DNA of 13,211 nt from Bacteroidales bacterium UBA1064 (GTDB lineage: Bacteria > Bacteroidota > Bacteroidia > Bacteroidales > Tenuifilaceae), in assembly GCA_002316235.1 (NCBI GenBank), contig DCDD01000116.1, positions 1 to 13,211 of the forward strand. Reading direction: 5' to 3'. The translations under genes and the position numbers were made by a program. Positions 1 through 6,199 of the stretch are shown here, in pieces; position 1 is the first letter of the stretch, and each line of letters begins with the position of its first letter. The notes below the pieces were generated by a model. That model saw only the letters and a program-made list of their open reading frames with translations, was not told the DNA's origin and searched no databases.

Positions 1-8
1 AAAATAAG

Positions 9-36
9 AACGGAGCGGCTTAAAAGCAGCTCCGTT
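9..36 (-). terminator. Strong hairpin at left edge, possible terminator
   Basis: An 8-bp perfect stem (AACGGAGC at 9-16, GCTCCGTT at 29-36) encloses a second GCTT/AAGC inner stem. Read on the minus strand, it is followed by CTTATTTT (8-1), a modest T-rich tail, so it could end a leftward transcript such as the one from the gene at 230-907. Its distance of about 200 bases from that stop, and the missing sequence to the left, leave the assignment open. It could instead be a bidirectional terminator or part of the leader of a gene outside the window. Confidence 0.4.
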
Positions 37-96
37 CCTAAACCTAAAACTAACCTAAACCTTAACCAACTATTAACCCTAAAACTTGTACCTAAA
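37..96. repeat. Degenerate CCTAAA motif cluster
   Basis: Five exact CCTAAA copies start at 37, 43, 54, 78 and 91 (plus strand), with the near-copy CCTTAA at 60. Spacing is irregular, so this is not a clean tandem array. The rest of 97-229 is A/T-rich and I see no gene in it. The cluster directly follows the edge hairpin. Its function is unknown; a 5' leader of something transcribed to the left or right, or chance in A/C-rich DNA, are both possible. Confidence 0.3.
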
Positions 97-229
97 ACCA
101 ATACTAATAACGTAAAATTGTTAATGATGTTTCACAAATTTCAGACCAAAAATATGATATAAAACATTTGTTTTAGAATGGTTGATTTATCTGACATATA
201 GAAGGTTATATTATTGAGCTGGTTTAATT

Positions 230-907
230 TTAATCAATTTTAACACTTAGCTGCTTAAGGATTCTTAATGCCCCCGAGAGGGCAATTTTTTCAGCTGCAG
301 GTGGTAATCCCAAGGTTTCTCTAGTCCTATTTACCTTGTCGATTGAAAAATTTGAATCGTCCATACCGTATAACAACCGGTATGCGATAGCAAATTTCAG
401 GTTGGCCGACCGGCACCGCACGGTATTCAACGAGTATCTGGCAGGATGAATATGAACGTAACGCCGGTTAACCATACCCAATCTTAAAATCCATGCTGAC
501 CCGTCGCTCAGGTACATGTTCTGGTACCCGCTCTTGGAAACACCAAGCCATCGGGAAAAGCTATCATAGCCCAATGCGTCAAAGCTTACAAGCTGCTGGA
601 TAACCTCTTCGGCAATAACCATTGGGGTTAGCTCTCCGATGTATAAATCAACCAGTGTACCTCCAACGCCTGCTGCAACTTCGTTGATGAGAGAAGTTGT
701 TTCGCTGCCTACCTCAATGCTTAAAATGGCATCGTGGATATAGTTCAAGTGGTGCTTCCATGTGCTGAAAACTAATGCTTCCGGCAGGTCGGTATTAAAC
801 GAAATGTCTAGCTTGCCAGTTTGGTGGTCGTTCATGGCATAGCAATTATCACAATTATAGGGCATTCCTTCAAAAATATAACAAACATAAGATCTTCTAT
901 AGACCAT
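230..907 (-). CDS. Hypothetical protein, family not recognised
   Basis: A 225-residue protein that I cannot assign to a family. It has no signal peptide, membrane segment or obvious enzyme motif, so it is probably cytoplasmic. The N-terminal part contains CDNC (residues 19-22), a possible thiol pair, and the C-terminal third is basic (an RCR stretch, then VNRTRETLGLPPAAEKIALSG). A segment near residues 113-135 (GYDSFSRWLGVSKSGYQNMYLSDG) faintly resembles a DNA-binding helix-turn-helix, but this is weak. The start is uncertain. The first ATG (907) has no visible ribosome binding site, while a good TAnnTTTG box at 882-889 lies inside the frame and would make Met15 (codon at 865-863, 211 aa) the true start. 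It is transcribed away from the Crp/Fnr-type regulator at 1015, leaving a shared 107-base upstream region. Coding is supported by the long open frame and a natural amino-acid mix. Confidence 0.7.
   Translation of the reverse strand: MVYRRSYVCYIFEGMPYNCDNCYAMNDHQTGKLDISFNTDLPEALVFSTWKHHLNYIHDAILSIEVGSETTSLINEVAAGVGGTLVDLYIGELTPMVIAEEVIQQLVSFDALGYDSFSRWLGVSKSGYQNMYLSDGSAWILRLGMVNRRYVHIHPARYSLNTVRCRSANLKFAIAYRLLYGMDDSNFSIDKVNRTRETLGLPPAAEKIALSGALRILKQLSVKID
882..889 (-). promoter_or_regulatory. Possible Bacteroidota -7 box (TATGTTTG)
   Basis: On the minus strand TATGTTTG matches the Bacteroidota -7 consensus TAnnTTTG exactly. It lies about 17 bases upstream of the second in-frame ATG (865) of the leftward hypothetical gene and inside the frame that begins at 907. 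I see no matching -33 TTTG at the usual spacing, so it may be a chance match. Confidence 0.25.
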
Positions 908-1014
908 TTAACCCGAGCGACGAATTTCGCCCCAAATACAAGGAATGTTTTTTTGAAGTTAATTTACGTAATTACCACTATATTCATGCAAAAATTTACT
1001 AAACCTACTCGTAT

Positions 1015-1683
1015 ATGTACCCGATTTTGTCAAAATCACCACTTTTCATGGGGGTTAGCCCCGTAGAGATTGAAAACATGATAAGCCAAACCCCACATGT
1101 GGTGAAAAATTTTAGTAAAGGGCAGCTGGTAGCCCAGCGGAACGATGAGGTGAAAAGCCTTACCATATTGGTTGAGGGAAGTGTCAAGGGTGAAATGGCC
1201 GATTTTTCGGGTAAAATACTGAAAATTGAGGAGATGCAGGCACCAAAGCCCATTGCACACGCCTTTATTTTTGGCGAACATAACCAGTATCCTGTTGATG
1301 TGGTTGCGCTCGACGATTGCCGCATACTCTACATTCCTAAAGCCGATTTCCTAGCGCTCATGCAGCGCAACGCCACAGTCCTTATAAACTACTTGAATTC
1401 CATATCAAACAGAACTCAATTTCTCTCCAATAGGCTTTGGTTCCTGTCCTTCAAAACCATTAAAGAAAAAATTGCACATTACTTGCTAAATCTTTCCTAC
1501 GGTGGGGCTAACGCCACCCTGATACTCCCCAAATCACAACAGGAGCTGGCAGAATTTTTTGGGGTAACCCGACCAGCCCTTGCCCGTGTTTTCTCCGATT
1601 TGGAGGTCGAAGGTATTATAAGCATAAAACGACGCGAGGTGGTTATTAGGGATAGGAACAAGCTGATAGAAATTGCCAGCTAA
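1015..1683 (+). CDS. Crp/Fnr family transcriptional regulator
   Basis: A 222-residue DNA-binding regulator with the Crp/Fnr two-domain layout. The N-terminal cyclic-nucleotide-binding-type beta-roll spans about residues 5-118 (GQLVAQRNDEVKSLTILVEGSVKGE near 36-60, then a second strand pair ending in CRILYIPKADFLALM). A long dimer helix covers about 120-160. The C-terminal winged helix spans about 171-217, with the recognition region QQELAEFFGVTRPALARVFSDLEVEGII. The N-terminus lacks the cysteine cluster of true FNR, so oxygen sensing through a 4Fe-4S cluster is not expected. The canonical cAMP-binding residues are also not evident, so the effector is unknown. Related Bacteroidota proteins often control nitrosative or redox stress genes, but nothing here shows the target. 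The gene is monocistronic and divergent from the hypothetical gene at 230-907. It has no Shine-Dalgarno site, which is usual in this phylum. Confidence 0.93.
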   Translation: MYPILSKSPLFMGVSPVEIENMISQTPHVVKNFSKGQLVAQRNDEVKSLTILVEGSVKGEMADFSGKILKIEEMQAPKPIAHAFIFGEHNQYPVDVVALDDCRILYIPKADFLALMQRNATVLINYLNSISNRTQFLSNRLWFLSFKTIKEKIAHYLLNLSYGGANATLILPKSQQELAEFFGVTRPALARVFSDLEVEGIISIKRREVVIRDRNKLIEIAS

Positions 1684-1808
1684 CTTTTGGAAGACTTGAA
1701 ATTCAACTATTTACACCCGGCCAGCTCCTGTTAAAAATGGACAAGCCATTTAGATGTCTAGTATTCTGCAACGAAATAGACTACCTGAATAACTAAAGGC
1801 CGACTCTG

Positions 1809-1858
1809 GCTAGTTTTAGCACTAGCACCAAACCCCTACCCCAAGCATTGCTTTGGGG
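1809..1858. terminator. Tandem hairpins between convergent genes
   Basis: Two stem-loops lie in the 189-base gap between the Crp/Fnr gene and the convergent small gene. The first is GCTAGT (1809-1814) with ACTAGC (1821-1826). The second is CCCCAAGC (1839-1846) with GCTTTGGGG (1850-1858) and one bulged T. Neither has a clear T-tract, so they are poor textbook intrinsic terminators, but their position suits a bidirectional transcription end. Confidence 0.35.
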
Positions 1859-1872
1859 ATTTACTGGCTCTT

Positions 1873-2070
1873 TCAGTACTTTTTAAAGTGCTCGTTAAAT
1901 GCCTTAATGCTAAAACTGCCACTAACGTTATCCTCAAGGCTAAAAACTTTATAAAACGATGGATTATCCTTAACCGGGGGGATGTAGTCAAATTCATAGT
2001 AAGCGTTCAGCTTGAATTCCTTGCCCCCGACCTCAGGAGGTGGAACTTTAACACACTTGCACTTATTCAT
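1873..2070 (-). CDS. Small hypothetical protein
   Basis: A 65-residue soluble protein with no recognised family. It begins MNKCKCVKVPPPEVGGKEF, giving a CKC pair near the N-terminus, followed by an aromatic-rich middle (YYEFDYIPPVKDNPSFYKVF) and a Lys-rich end (FNEHFKKY). The composition looks like a real small beta-rich protein rather than a random frame. It starts 32 bases after the agmatinase stop on the same strand, so co-transcription from the agmatinase promoter is likely. No Shine-Dalgarno site is visible before the ATG. A similar-length open frame on the opposite strand (1888-2076) has a less protein-like composition and is treated as a shadow. Function unknown. Confidence 0.6.
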   Translation of the reverse strand: MNKCKCVKVPPPEVGGKEFKLNAYYEFDYIPPVKDNPSFYKVFSLEDNVSGSFSIKAFNEHFKKY

Positions 2071-2102
2071 ATCTAATTCAGGTTGGTTATACTTTCTAAA
2101 AT

Positions 2103-2963
2103 TCAGATAACTGTATTCAAGTACTTGTAGGACAGTATTTTATATAGCAACTTGGCTGCAAGAAAGTCTGAAGATTTATCAAGGGGGTTTGGACAAAGCT
2201 CAACAATATCGAATCCTACAAGGTTTCTTGATTCAATCACTTTTCTTAAAAATGTCAAAGTGGGGTACCAGAGCAAACCACCCGGTTCTGGTGTTCCGGT
2301 GCTAGGAAAAATGGAAGGATCAAATCCATCCAAATCAAATGTAATGTAAACATTTGGGGTTATAAGATCGATGGCTTCATCCATCCAGCTATTGTTGGCG
2401 ACAAGCTGATGAGCCCAGAAAACACGATGAGGATCTATGTTGGTTTTTTCGGAGCTATCCATGCTACGAATGCCAACCTGAACCACAGGACACAGCTCCT
2501 TAACCCTGGCCATTACACATGCATGGTTATACGGGCTACCCTCATAGCTGCTGCGCATATCGGCATGTGCATCAATTTGAAGAACGGTGAGGTGGTCATA
2601 GGTGCGGGCATGAGCCTGAACAGCACCAATGCTAACAGAATGCTCACCCCCAATGGTTGCAACAAGCTTACCGTCGTTGATTAATTTTAGTGTTCGGCTG
2701 CGAACCGCACTAACCATTTGATCGGGGCTGCTGAAATCGCCCTCCATGATTTCATCTGTAAAAATGCCTATCCTATATACCTCGGAGTTGGTTTCAATGT
2801 CGTAAACCTCCATGTTTGCGGAAGCTTCGAGAAGTGCATAGGGTCCCTTGTCGGCGCCCTTTACCCATGTGCTGGTGCCATCGTAAGCCACAGGTAGAAC
2901 GGCTACCTTTGATGTACTGTAGTTTGTAAATGCCTCTGGTAGTCCGCCGTATCCAATCATCAT
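2103..2963 (-). CDS. speB: Agmatinase-type ureohydrolase
   Basis: A 286-residue cytoplasmic enzyme of the arginase/agmatinase family, close to the usual family length of about 290-310. The binuclear manganese site is complete: His108 in GGEHS (105-109), Asp131, His133 and Asp135 in DAHAD, and Asp210 and Asp212 in TFDLDGFDPS. GTPEPGG (223-229) and the later VELCP (254-258, Glu255) are also typical. Agmatinase hydrolyses agmatine to putrescine and urea in the route from arginine to polyamines. Substrate choice within the family (agmatine, guanidinobutyrate, formiminoglutamate) cannot be proven from motifs; agmatinase is the best fit. No arginine decarboxylase gene is in the window. Two adjacent ATGs (2963 and 2960) are possible starts. 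The AAGG at 2971-2968 sits only 4 bases before the first ATG, so the second may be preferred. Confidence 0.9.
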   Translation of the reverse strand: MMIGYGGLPEAFTNYSTSKVAVLPVAYDGTSTWVKGADKGPYALLEASANMEVYDIETNSEVYRIGIFTDEIMEGDFSSPDQMVSAVRSRTLKLINDGKLVATIGGEHSVSIGAVQAHARTYDHLTVLQIDAHADMRSSYEGSPYNHACVMARVKELCPVVQVGIRSMDSSEKTNIDPHRVFWAHQLVANNSWMDEAIDLITPNVYITFDLDGFDPSIFPSTGTPEPGGLLWYPTLTFLRKVIESRNLVGFDIVELCPNPLDKSSDFLAAKLLYKILSYKYLNTVI

Positions 2964-2982
2964 AAAACCTTAAAAAACTTTG

Positions 2983-2990
2983 CAAAATTA
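2983..2990 (-). promoter_or_regulatory. -7 promoter box of the agmatinase gene
   Basis: TAATTTTG on the minus strand matches TAnnTTTG fully and lies 19 bases before the agmatinase ATG. This places transcription start about 13 bases ahead of the coding region. The -33 element is not convincing. The box lies downstream of the terminator at 3077-3111, so agmatinase seems to be separated from the sigma-factor operon. Confidence 0.4.
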
Positions 2991-3076
2991 CTAAATTTTT
3001 GGAGAATTTAACATTGAATTTTTCATGATAATGGCCAATAACCAACTGCCCGAAACAGCTAGGGTTTTCATCATAC

Positions 3077-3111
3077 AAAAAAAACTGGCCTCCCCGCTTG
3101 GGAGAAGCCAG
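3077..3111 (-). terminator. Rho-independent terminator of the sigma/metal operon
   Basis: Read on the minus strand, CTGGCTTCTCCC (3111-3100) pairs with GGGGAGGCCAG (3095-3085) around a short loop, with one bulge. Eight consecutive T residues follow (3084-3077). This is a textbook intrinsic terminator 33 bases after the stop of the Spy-like gene, ending the four-gene leftward operon. On the plus strand there is no T-tract, so it is directional. Confidence 0.88.
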
Positions 3112-3143
3112 CATTTTACCTTCAATTCTTATTTTTAATTGGC

Positions 3144-3656
3144 TTAGTTCATTTGTTGGCATGAACCCATGGGTTTATTCTTTCCCATTCCCTGATGCAT
3201 CCCAGCACCCATGCCCTTTTGATGCATTCTATTACCCATCCCCTGATGGGCGTTAAAGAAAACTTTTTGCTCATCGGTAAGTAACGCTGAAACATCGGCC
3301 CTATGAGCAGCACGACTCTTCATAAGTTGCCCTTTAATGCTAACAATTTCATCAATAGTTTTGTTGATGGCATTCAAATCAGGCTTTTCGGCCGATTCCA
3401 GTGTTTTCAGATGGGCATACTTCTCAGCCAGCTGATTACGAAGTGGGGTAACGGCTTTGATGTGGGCTACCCGAAGATCGTAAATCTTTTTTTGTTGATC
3501 GGGAGTAAGGTTAGGGATGTTGCAGCTTTGTAGGCTATCAGGATTCATTTTGGGTGCTCCCATTCCCATGCCCATACCCTTACCGCAATTCTGCGCATTG
3601 GCTGTAAATCCGGCTGCCATAATGGCACCAAGCAGTAAAATACTCAATCGTTTCAT
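3144..3656 (-). CDS. Secreted Met/His-rich Spy/CpxP-like protein
   Basis: A 170-residue exported protein. Residues 1-21 are a signal peptide (MKRLSILLLGAIMAAGFTANA, cleavage before Gln22). The mature protein is helical and has two LTxxQ-type motifs, LTPDQQ (50-55) and LTDEQ (126-130), the hallmark of the Spy/CpxP family of periplasmic chaperones and stress sensors. It is flanked by metal-ligand-rich tails: GMGMGMG near residues 27-33, and at the C-terminus repeated GMG and MHQ units from about residue 137 to 159, ending with MGSCQQMN. Met and His clusters of this kind often bind copper or other soft metals, but metal binding here is inference. It is the last gene of the sigma-factor operon, 24 bases after the preceding gene, and is followed by a strong terminator. 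It could be a metal buffer, a chaperone, or both. Confidence 0.82.
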   Translation of the reverse strand: MKRLSILLLGAIMAAGFTANAQNCGKGMGMGMGAPKMNPDSLQSCNIPNLTPDQQKKIYDLRVAHIKAVTPLRNQLAEKYAHLKTLESAEKPDLNAINKTIDEIVSIKGQLMKSRAAHRADVSALLTDEQKVFFNAHQGMGNRMHQKGMGAGMHQGMGKNKPMGSCQQMN

Positions 3657-3680
3657 AGTTTTGCAAGTTTAAGTTAAAAT

Positions 3681-4229
3681 TTAGAAATTATTCTGATTTT
3701 GGTGGCCCCTGGGGGGCATACCACGCATGCGATCATTACTGTTATTTCGGTTCATTTGTTGGTGACGCCGGTTGATTTGACGTGCCATCCGGCAGAACTG
3801 TTGTTGTTGACCAGGGTTGCAAAGTGCCCTTACTTCCATTAGATGTCTTACCGATAGCTCCTTTAGCTGTCGTTGCAGGTTGGCATACCTGTCAATGAGC
3901 ATATTCAGCTTAAGGGTATCAACTTCGGCCCGGGTAATTTCGTTATTAATTTCACCCGAAACCAGCCGAATCTGTGTTGCCAGCGAGTCAAACTTGAAAT
4001 GAAATCCTTCCCCAAGCCTGATGAACTGCTCGTTTTGTATGGGTGAAAAATTTAGCGATCGGGAAATAAATGCTGCCTGATGCTCAAACCTGTTGGCGGG
4101 CGGAGGTAGCTTTGAGGCTTGTTTGCTCCTGTAGTAGCCATACCCCAAACCTCCCAGAATTGAAAGGAGCAGCAGTGAAAGAATGACTACGACAATTACC
4201 AGTATTCTGTTTTTCGTTAAAAAGTTCAT
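3681..4229 (-). CDS. Membrane-anchored heavy-metal-resistance-like protein
   Basis: A 182-residue protein with one N-terminal membrane anchor (residues 9-33, preceded by KNR, so the rest faces the periplasm). The helical periplasmic part has the pattern of the metal-resistance/CnrX-like and Spy/CpxP superfamily: LNFSPIQNEQF (59-69), a long amphipathic helix region (about 75-133), and a second NPGQQQQF motif (138-145). Possible ligands include His50, His77, His129, Cys137 and Cys146. The C-terminus (about 150-182) is rich in Arg, Asn, Gln and Met and is probably disordered. The gene starts 6 bases after the anti-sigma stop, so it is tightly coupled to it. The likely role is a periplasmic sensor or modulator acting on the anti-sigma factor, as CnrX does in the CnrYXH system. 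This is inference from layout, and it might instead be a stress chaperone. Confidence 0.7.
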   Translation of the reverse strand: MNFLTKNRILVIVVVILSLLLLSILGGLGYGYYRSKQASKLPPPANRFEHQAAFISRSLNFSPIQNEQFIRLGEGFHFKFDSLATQIRLVSGEINNEITRAEVDTLKLNMLIDRYANLQRQLKELSVRHLMEVRALCNPGQQQQFCRMARQINRRHQQMNRNNSNDRMRGMPPRGHQNQNNF

Positions 4230-4235
4230 GGTGGC

Positions 4236-4694
4236 TTACTTATTTAGTGAGGTATCAACCTCTTCAACCTCAAAATTGTACGGATTGCTATCCGAGAAAT
4301 TACTATAATCGTTGGCAAGAATTGTAGCAATCTCAGGCTGTGCCAACGATGACCCTGAGCTAACAAATTGTATCCCGACAAATAGTCCAACAGCCACAGC
4401 AGCAGCGGCTAGCGATACTGCCAGTATGTAGCTCTTTTGTGTAAAAATGGTCGTTGGTTTCTCCCGCTTTTCAGTCAGCTTTGCCAAAACTTTTGCGGCA
4501 AAGTAAGGATTTGGAGCATACTCGCCCAAATCTCCTTCCACTTGCTTGTATATTGGTTTTAGTAGCTGTAGCTCATCCCGGCAGCTGCTGCATGAACCAA
4601 CATGCTCCTCGAAGGCGTTGATAATGCTCTTGTCAATTGTGCCATCAAGGTAGTTCAGCATATTTTGCTGTGCCAGCTTACAGTTCATTTTCAT
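4236..4694 (-). CDS. Anti-sigma factor with zinc-finger (ZAS) domain
   Basis: A 152-residue single-pass membrane protein. The cytoplasmic N-terminus is a ZAS/zf-HC2 domain: Cys5, then His31, Cys35 and Cys38 in the HxxxCxxC pattern (HVGSCSSC). A linker of about 50 residues follows, then one transmembrane helix (about 89-111, Ala/Val-rich) and a short acidic periplasmic tail. Proteins of this kind sequester the ECF sigma factor encoded just upstream. The frame stays open further upstream to 4841, but that extension overlaps the end of the sigma gene and reads as its shadow. The ATG at 4694 (MKMNC) or the one at 4688 (MNC), both 46-52 bases after the sigma stop, is the likely start. The short periplasmic tail is a plausible contact for the metal-resistance-like protein encoded next. 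Confidence 0.85.
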   Translation of the reverse strand: MKMNCKLAQQNMLNYLDGTIDKSIINAFEEHVGSCSSCRDELQLLKPIYKQVEGDLGEYAPNPYFAAKVLAKLTEKREKPTTIFTQKSYILAVSLAAAAVAVGLFVGIQFVSSGSSLAQPEIATILANDYSNFSDSNPYNFEVEEVDTSLNK

Positions 4695-4740
4695 AATTTT
4701 ATAATTAGACAAGTTGTAGTATGATTTCTTGCGATGATTT

Positions 4741-5310
4741 TCAAATATTTTTCCCCTTGAGCAACATTTTTCGAAGGTTCTCTTTAGCCCTGAACAGTAA
4801 CGATTCAACCGAAGATACAGAAACTCCCATAACTTCGGCAATTTCCTTATACGACAATTCCTGATACCTGCTTAGAATTAGGGCTACCCGTTGATTTTCG
4901 GCCAGCTTGTTAATGGCCAGCTTCAGCTGCTTGCTTCTTTCAGCATCCAGCATTGCCTGCTCTCCCTCCGGGGAAACGGCTTGTCCAAGAGCCAACGAGT
5001 TGCTATCCTTATTCCAAAAATACAGGTTGTTCAGCAGCACCTCGCGTTTACGCCGGCGAACAAAATTTAACGATTTATTAACCGCTATTCGGTATATCCA
5101 GGTTGAAAGTTTCGACTCGTTACGAAAGCCGGGTAGGGACTCAAAGAGCTCGATGAAAACATCCTGTGCTAAATCCTCGGCATCGGCGTAGGATTGAACA
5201 AACCCCCGGCAGGTTGTAACCACCATTTTTTGGTACCGCTCCACCAGCTGGGCAAAAGCCTTGTGGTCGTTACTCTCAATAACCCTGCCTACCAAATCCT
5301 TGTCGTCCAT
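4741..5310 (-). CDS. ECF sigma factor (RpoE-like, sigma-70 family)
   Basis: A 189-residue group IV sigma factor of normal length. The sigma-2 region (about 18-88) has the core-binding and -10 recognition signature DAEDLAQDVFIELFESLPGF followed by STWIYRIAVNKSLNFVRRRKR. The sigma-4 region (about 127-182) has QRVALILSRYQELSYKEIAEVMGVSVSSVESLLFRAKENL, the -35-binding helix-turn-helix. It is the first gene of a leftward operon with its anti-sigma factor and two periplasmic proteins, so it probably controls an envelope or metal stress regulon, including its own operon. On the minus strand TACATTCG (5324-5317), one mismatch from TAnnTTTG, lies 6 bases before the ATG. It is too weak to call as a promoter, and an ECF-type autoregulatory promoter cannot be recognised by eye. 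Confidence 0.95.
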   Translation of the reverse strand: MDDKDLVGRVIESNDHKAFAQLVERYQKMVVTTCRGFVQSYADAEDLAQDVFIELFESLPGFRNESKLSTWIYRIAVNKSLNFVRRRKREVLLNNLYFWNKDSNSLALGQAVSPEGEQAMLDAERSKQLKLAINKLAENQRVALILSRYQELSYKEIAEVMGVSVSSVESLLFRAKENLRKMLLKGKNI

Positions 5311-5429
5311 CAGCTACGAATGTAATGTATTTTTGACAACTCAACCTGCCATTTCTTGCGGTGCAATCTACTTTTACTAAAAAATCGAATTTAACAATCC
5401 CAATCGTATTAAACTCCACCATTACGTTA

Positions 5430-5437
5430 TACATTTG
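5430..5437 (+). promoter_or_regulatory. -7 box of the HAMP-trkH operon
   Basis: TACATTTG is a perfect TAnnTTTG match, 9 bases before the ATG of the HAMP protein. Transcription would start only a few bases before the start codon, implying a nearly leaderless mRNA. No -33 TTTG at the usual distance is clear, and only an A-run lies between box and ATG, with no Shine-Dalgarno site. Confidence 0.4.
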
Positions 5438-5446
5438 TAAAAAAAA

Positions 5447-6196
5447 ATGAGTATCCGCCTAAAAATACTTTCGGGGTTTATAATCCTGGCTTCGCTGCTG
5501 ATTATTTCAGGGCTAATTTCGATTTATGAGCTAACCAAGCTAGGCAACTCGGTAAATAAACTTTTAAGGGATAACTACTTAAGCATTGACTATGCCCGGC
5601 AAATGTCGCATAGCCTGGAAAAACAAAATAGTGCCATTCTGCTTGCCGTTGCAGGCGATAAGGGTAGCGCTTCAGACCTTTTTGGCGTTTCTGTGATGGA
5701 ATTTGAGGAATATTTTGAAAAGGCTGCAACCAACCTAACCCAACCCGATGAAAAAACGCTTACCGACTCTATTTCGCTAGTCTTTAACAGCTACAGGCAG
5801 GCTACAGAATCATTTATTGCATCGTCTAACGCCTCACTGAACGAATACATTACAACTATAAGACCAATGATGGAAACCATACAGAACAGTGTGGACAGCC
5901 TCCTGCTAATAAACCAGCAAGCCCTAACCGAAACAGCTGCCATTCTTAAAAATAGCCCTTACCGGACAATCATGCCGGGATTGATAGTGATTATCACCAG
6001 CGTAGTGTTCTCCATGCTATTTTACTACATGATTTCCTACTACTTTATTAAGCCAGTAATCGGGATAACGAAGGGGATTAATGATTTCATAAAGTATAAG
6101 CGTCCATTTGAGGTTGCTGTTGATACCAAGGATGAGGTAAACGAGCTGAAGGAAGCTGTCAAGAATCTTACCACCCTAAAAAATACACCCAGGTAA
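5447..6196 (+). CDS. 4-helix-bundle sensor with HAMP domain, no output domain
   Basis: A 249-residue inner-membrane protein with the front half of a chemoreceptor or histidine kinase. TM1 covers about residues 7-27. A helical extracytoplasmic domain (about 28-175) resembles the 4HB_MCP type (NYLSIDYARQMSHSLEKQNSA near 43-63 fits). TM2 is about 176-200. A HAMP linker (about 198-245) has the proline of AS1 (KPVIGITKGIN) and the acidic DEVNELKEAVKNL in AS2, where the usual DExG glycine is Asn. The protein ends right after HAMP, with no kinase, methyl-accepting or cyclase module. The next gene starts 3 bases later, so this does not look like a recent frameshift that cut off a downstream kinase. 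The TrkH transporter that follows is probably its functional partner, or the protein signals through another protein encoded elsewhere. Identity as a HAMP sensor is well supported; the role is inference. Confidence 0.82.
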   Translation: MSIRLKILSGFIILASLLIISGLISIYELTKLGNSVNKLLRDNYLSIDYARQMSHSLEKQNSAILLAVAGDKGSASDLFGVSVMEFEEYFEKAATNLTQPDEKTLTDSISLVFNSYRQATESFIASSNASLNEYITTIRPMMETIQNSVDSLLLINQQALTETAAILKNSPYRTIMPGLIVIITSVVFSMLFYYMISYYFIKPVIGITKGINDFIKYKRPFEVAVDTKDEVNELKEAVKNLTTLKNTPR

Positions 6197-6199
6197 TAG

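Noticed and set aside
964..971. TTACGTAA palindrome before the Crp/Fnr gene as an autoregulatory site
   Set aside because: Only 8 bp, and the symmetry does not extend outward. It does not match a Crp or Fnr half-site pattern, so it is probably chance in A/T-rich DNA.
821..1066. Rightward open frame of 81 codons
   Set aside because: It covers the start of the leftward hypothetical gene and the start of the Crp/Fnr gene in other frames, and has no recognisable protein features.
1888..2076. Rightward open frame opposite the small CKC protein
   Set aside because: The leftward frame has better composition and fits the agmatinase transcription unit; the rightward one has no signal or motif.
2794..3162. 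Leftward open frame of 122 codons
   Set aside because: It starts in the end of the Spy-like gene, runs through the intrinsic terminator at 3077-3111 and overlaps the well-supported start of agmatinase in another frame.
4695..4841. N-terminal extension of the anti-sigma frame by 49 codons
   Set aside because: It overlaps the last codons of the sigma gene in another frame, has a Cys/Arg/Lys-rich shadow-like composition, and the ZAS domain begins just after Met at 4694.
5447..6196. Frameshifted histidine kinase
   Set aside because: The frame ends cleanly after HAMP and a full trkH begins 3 bases later, so no kinase sequence remains downstream in any frame.
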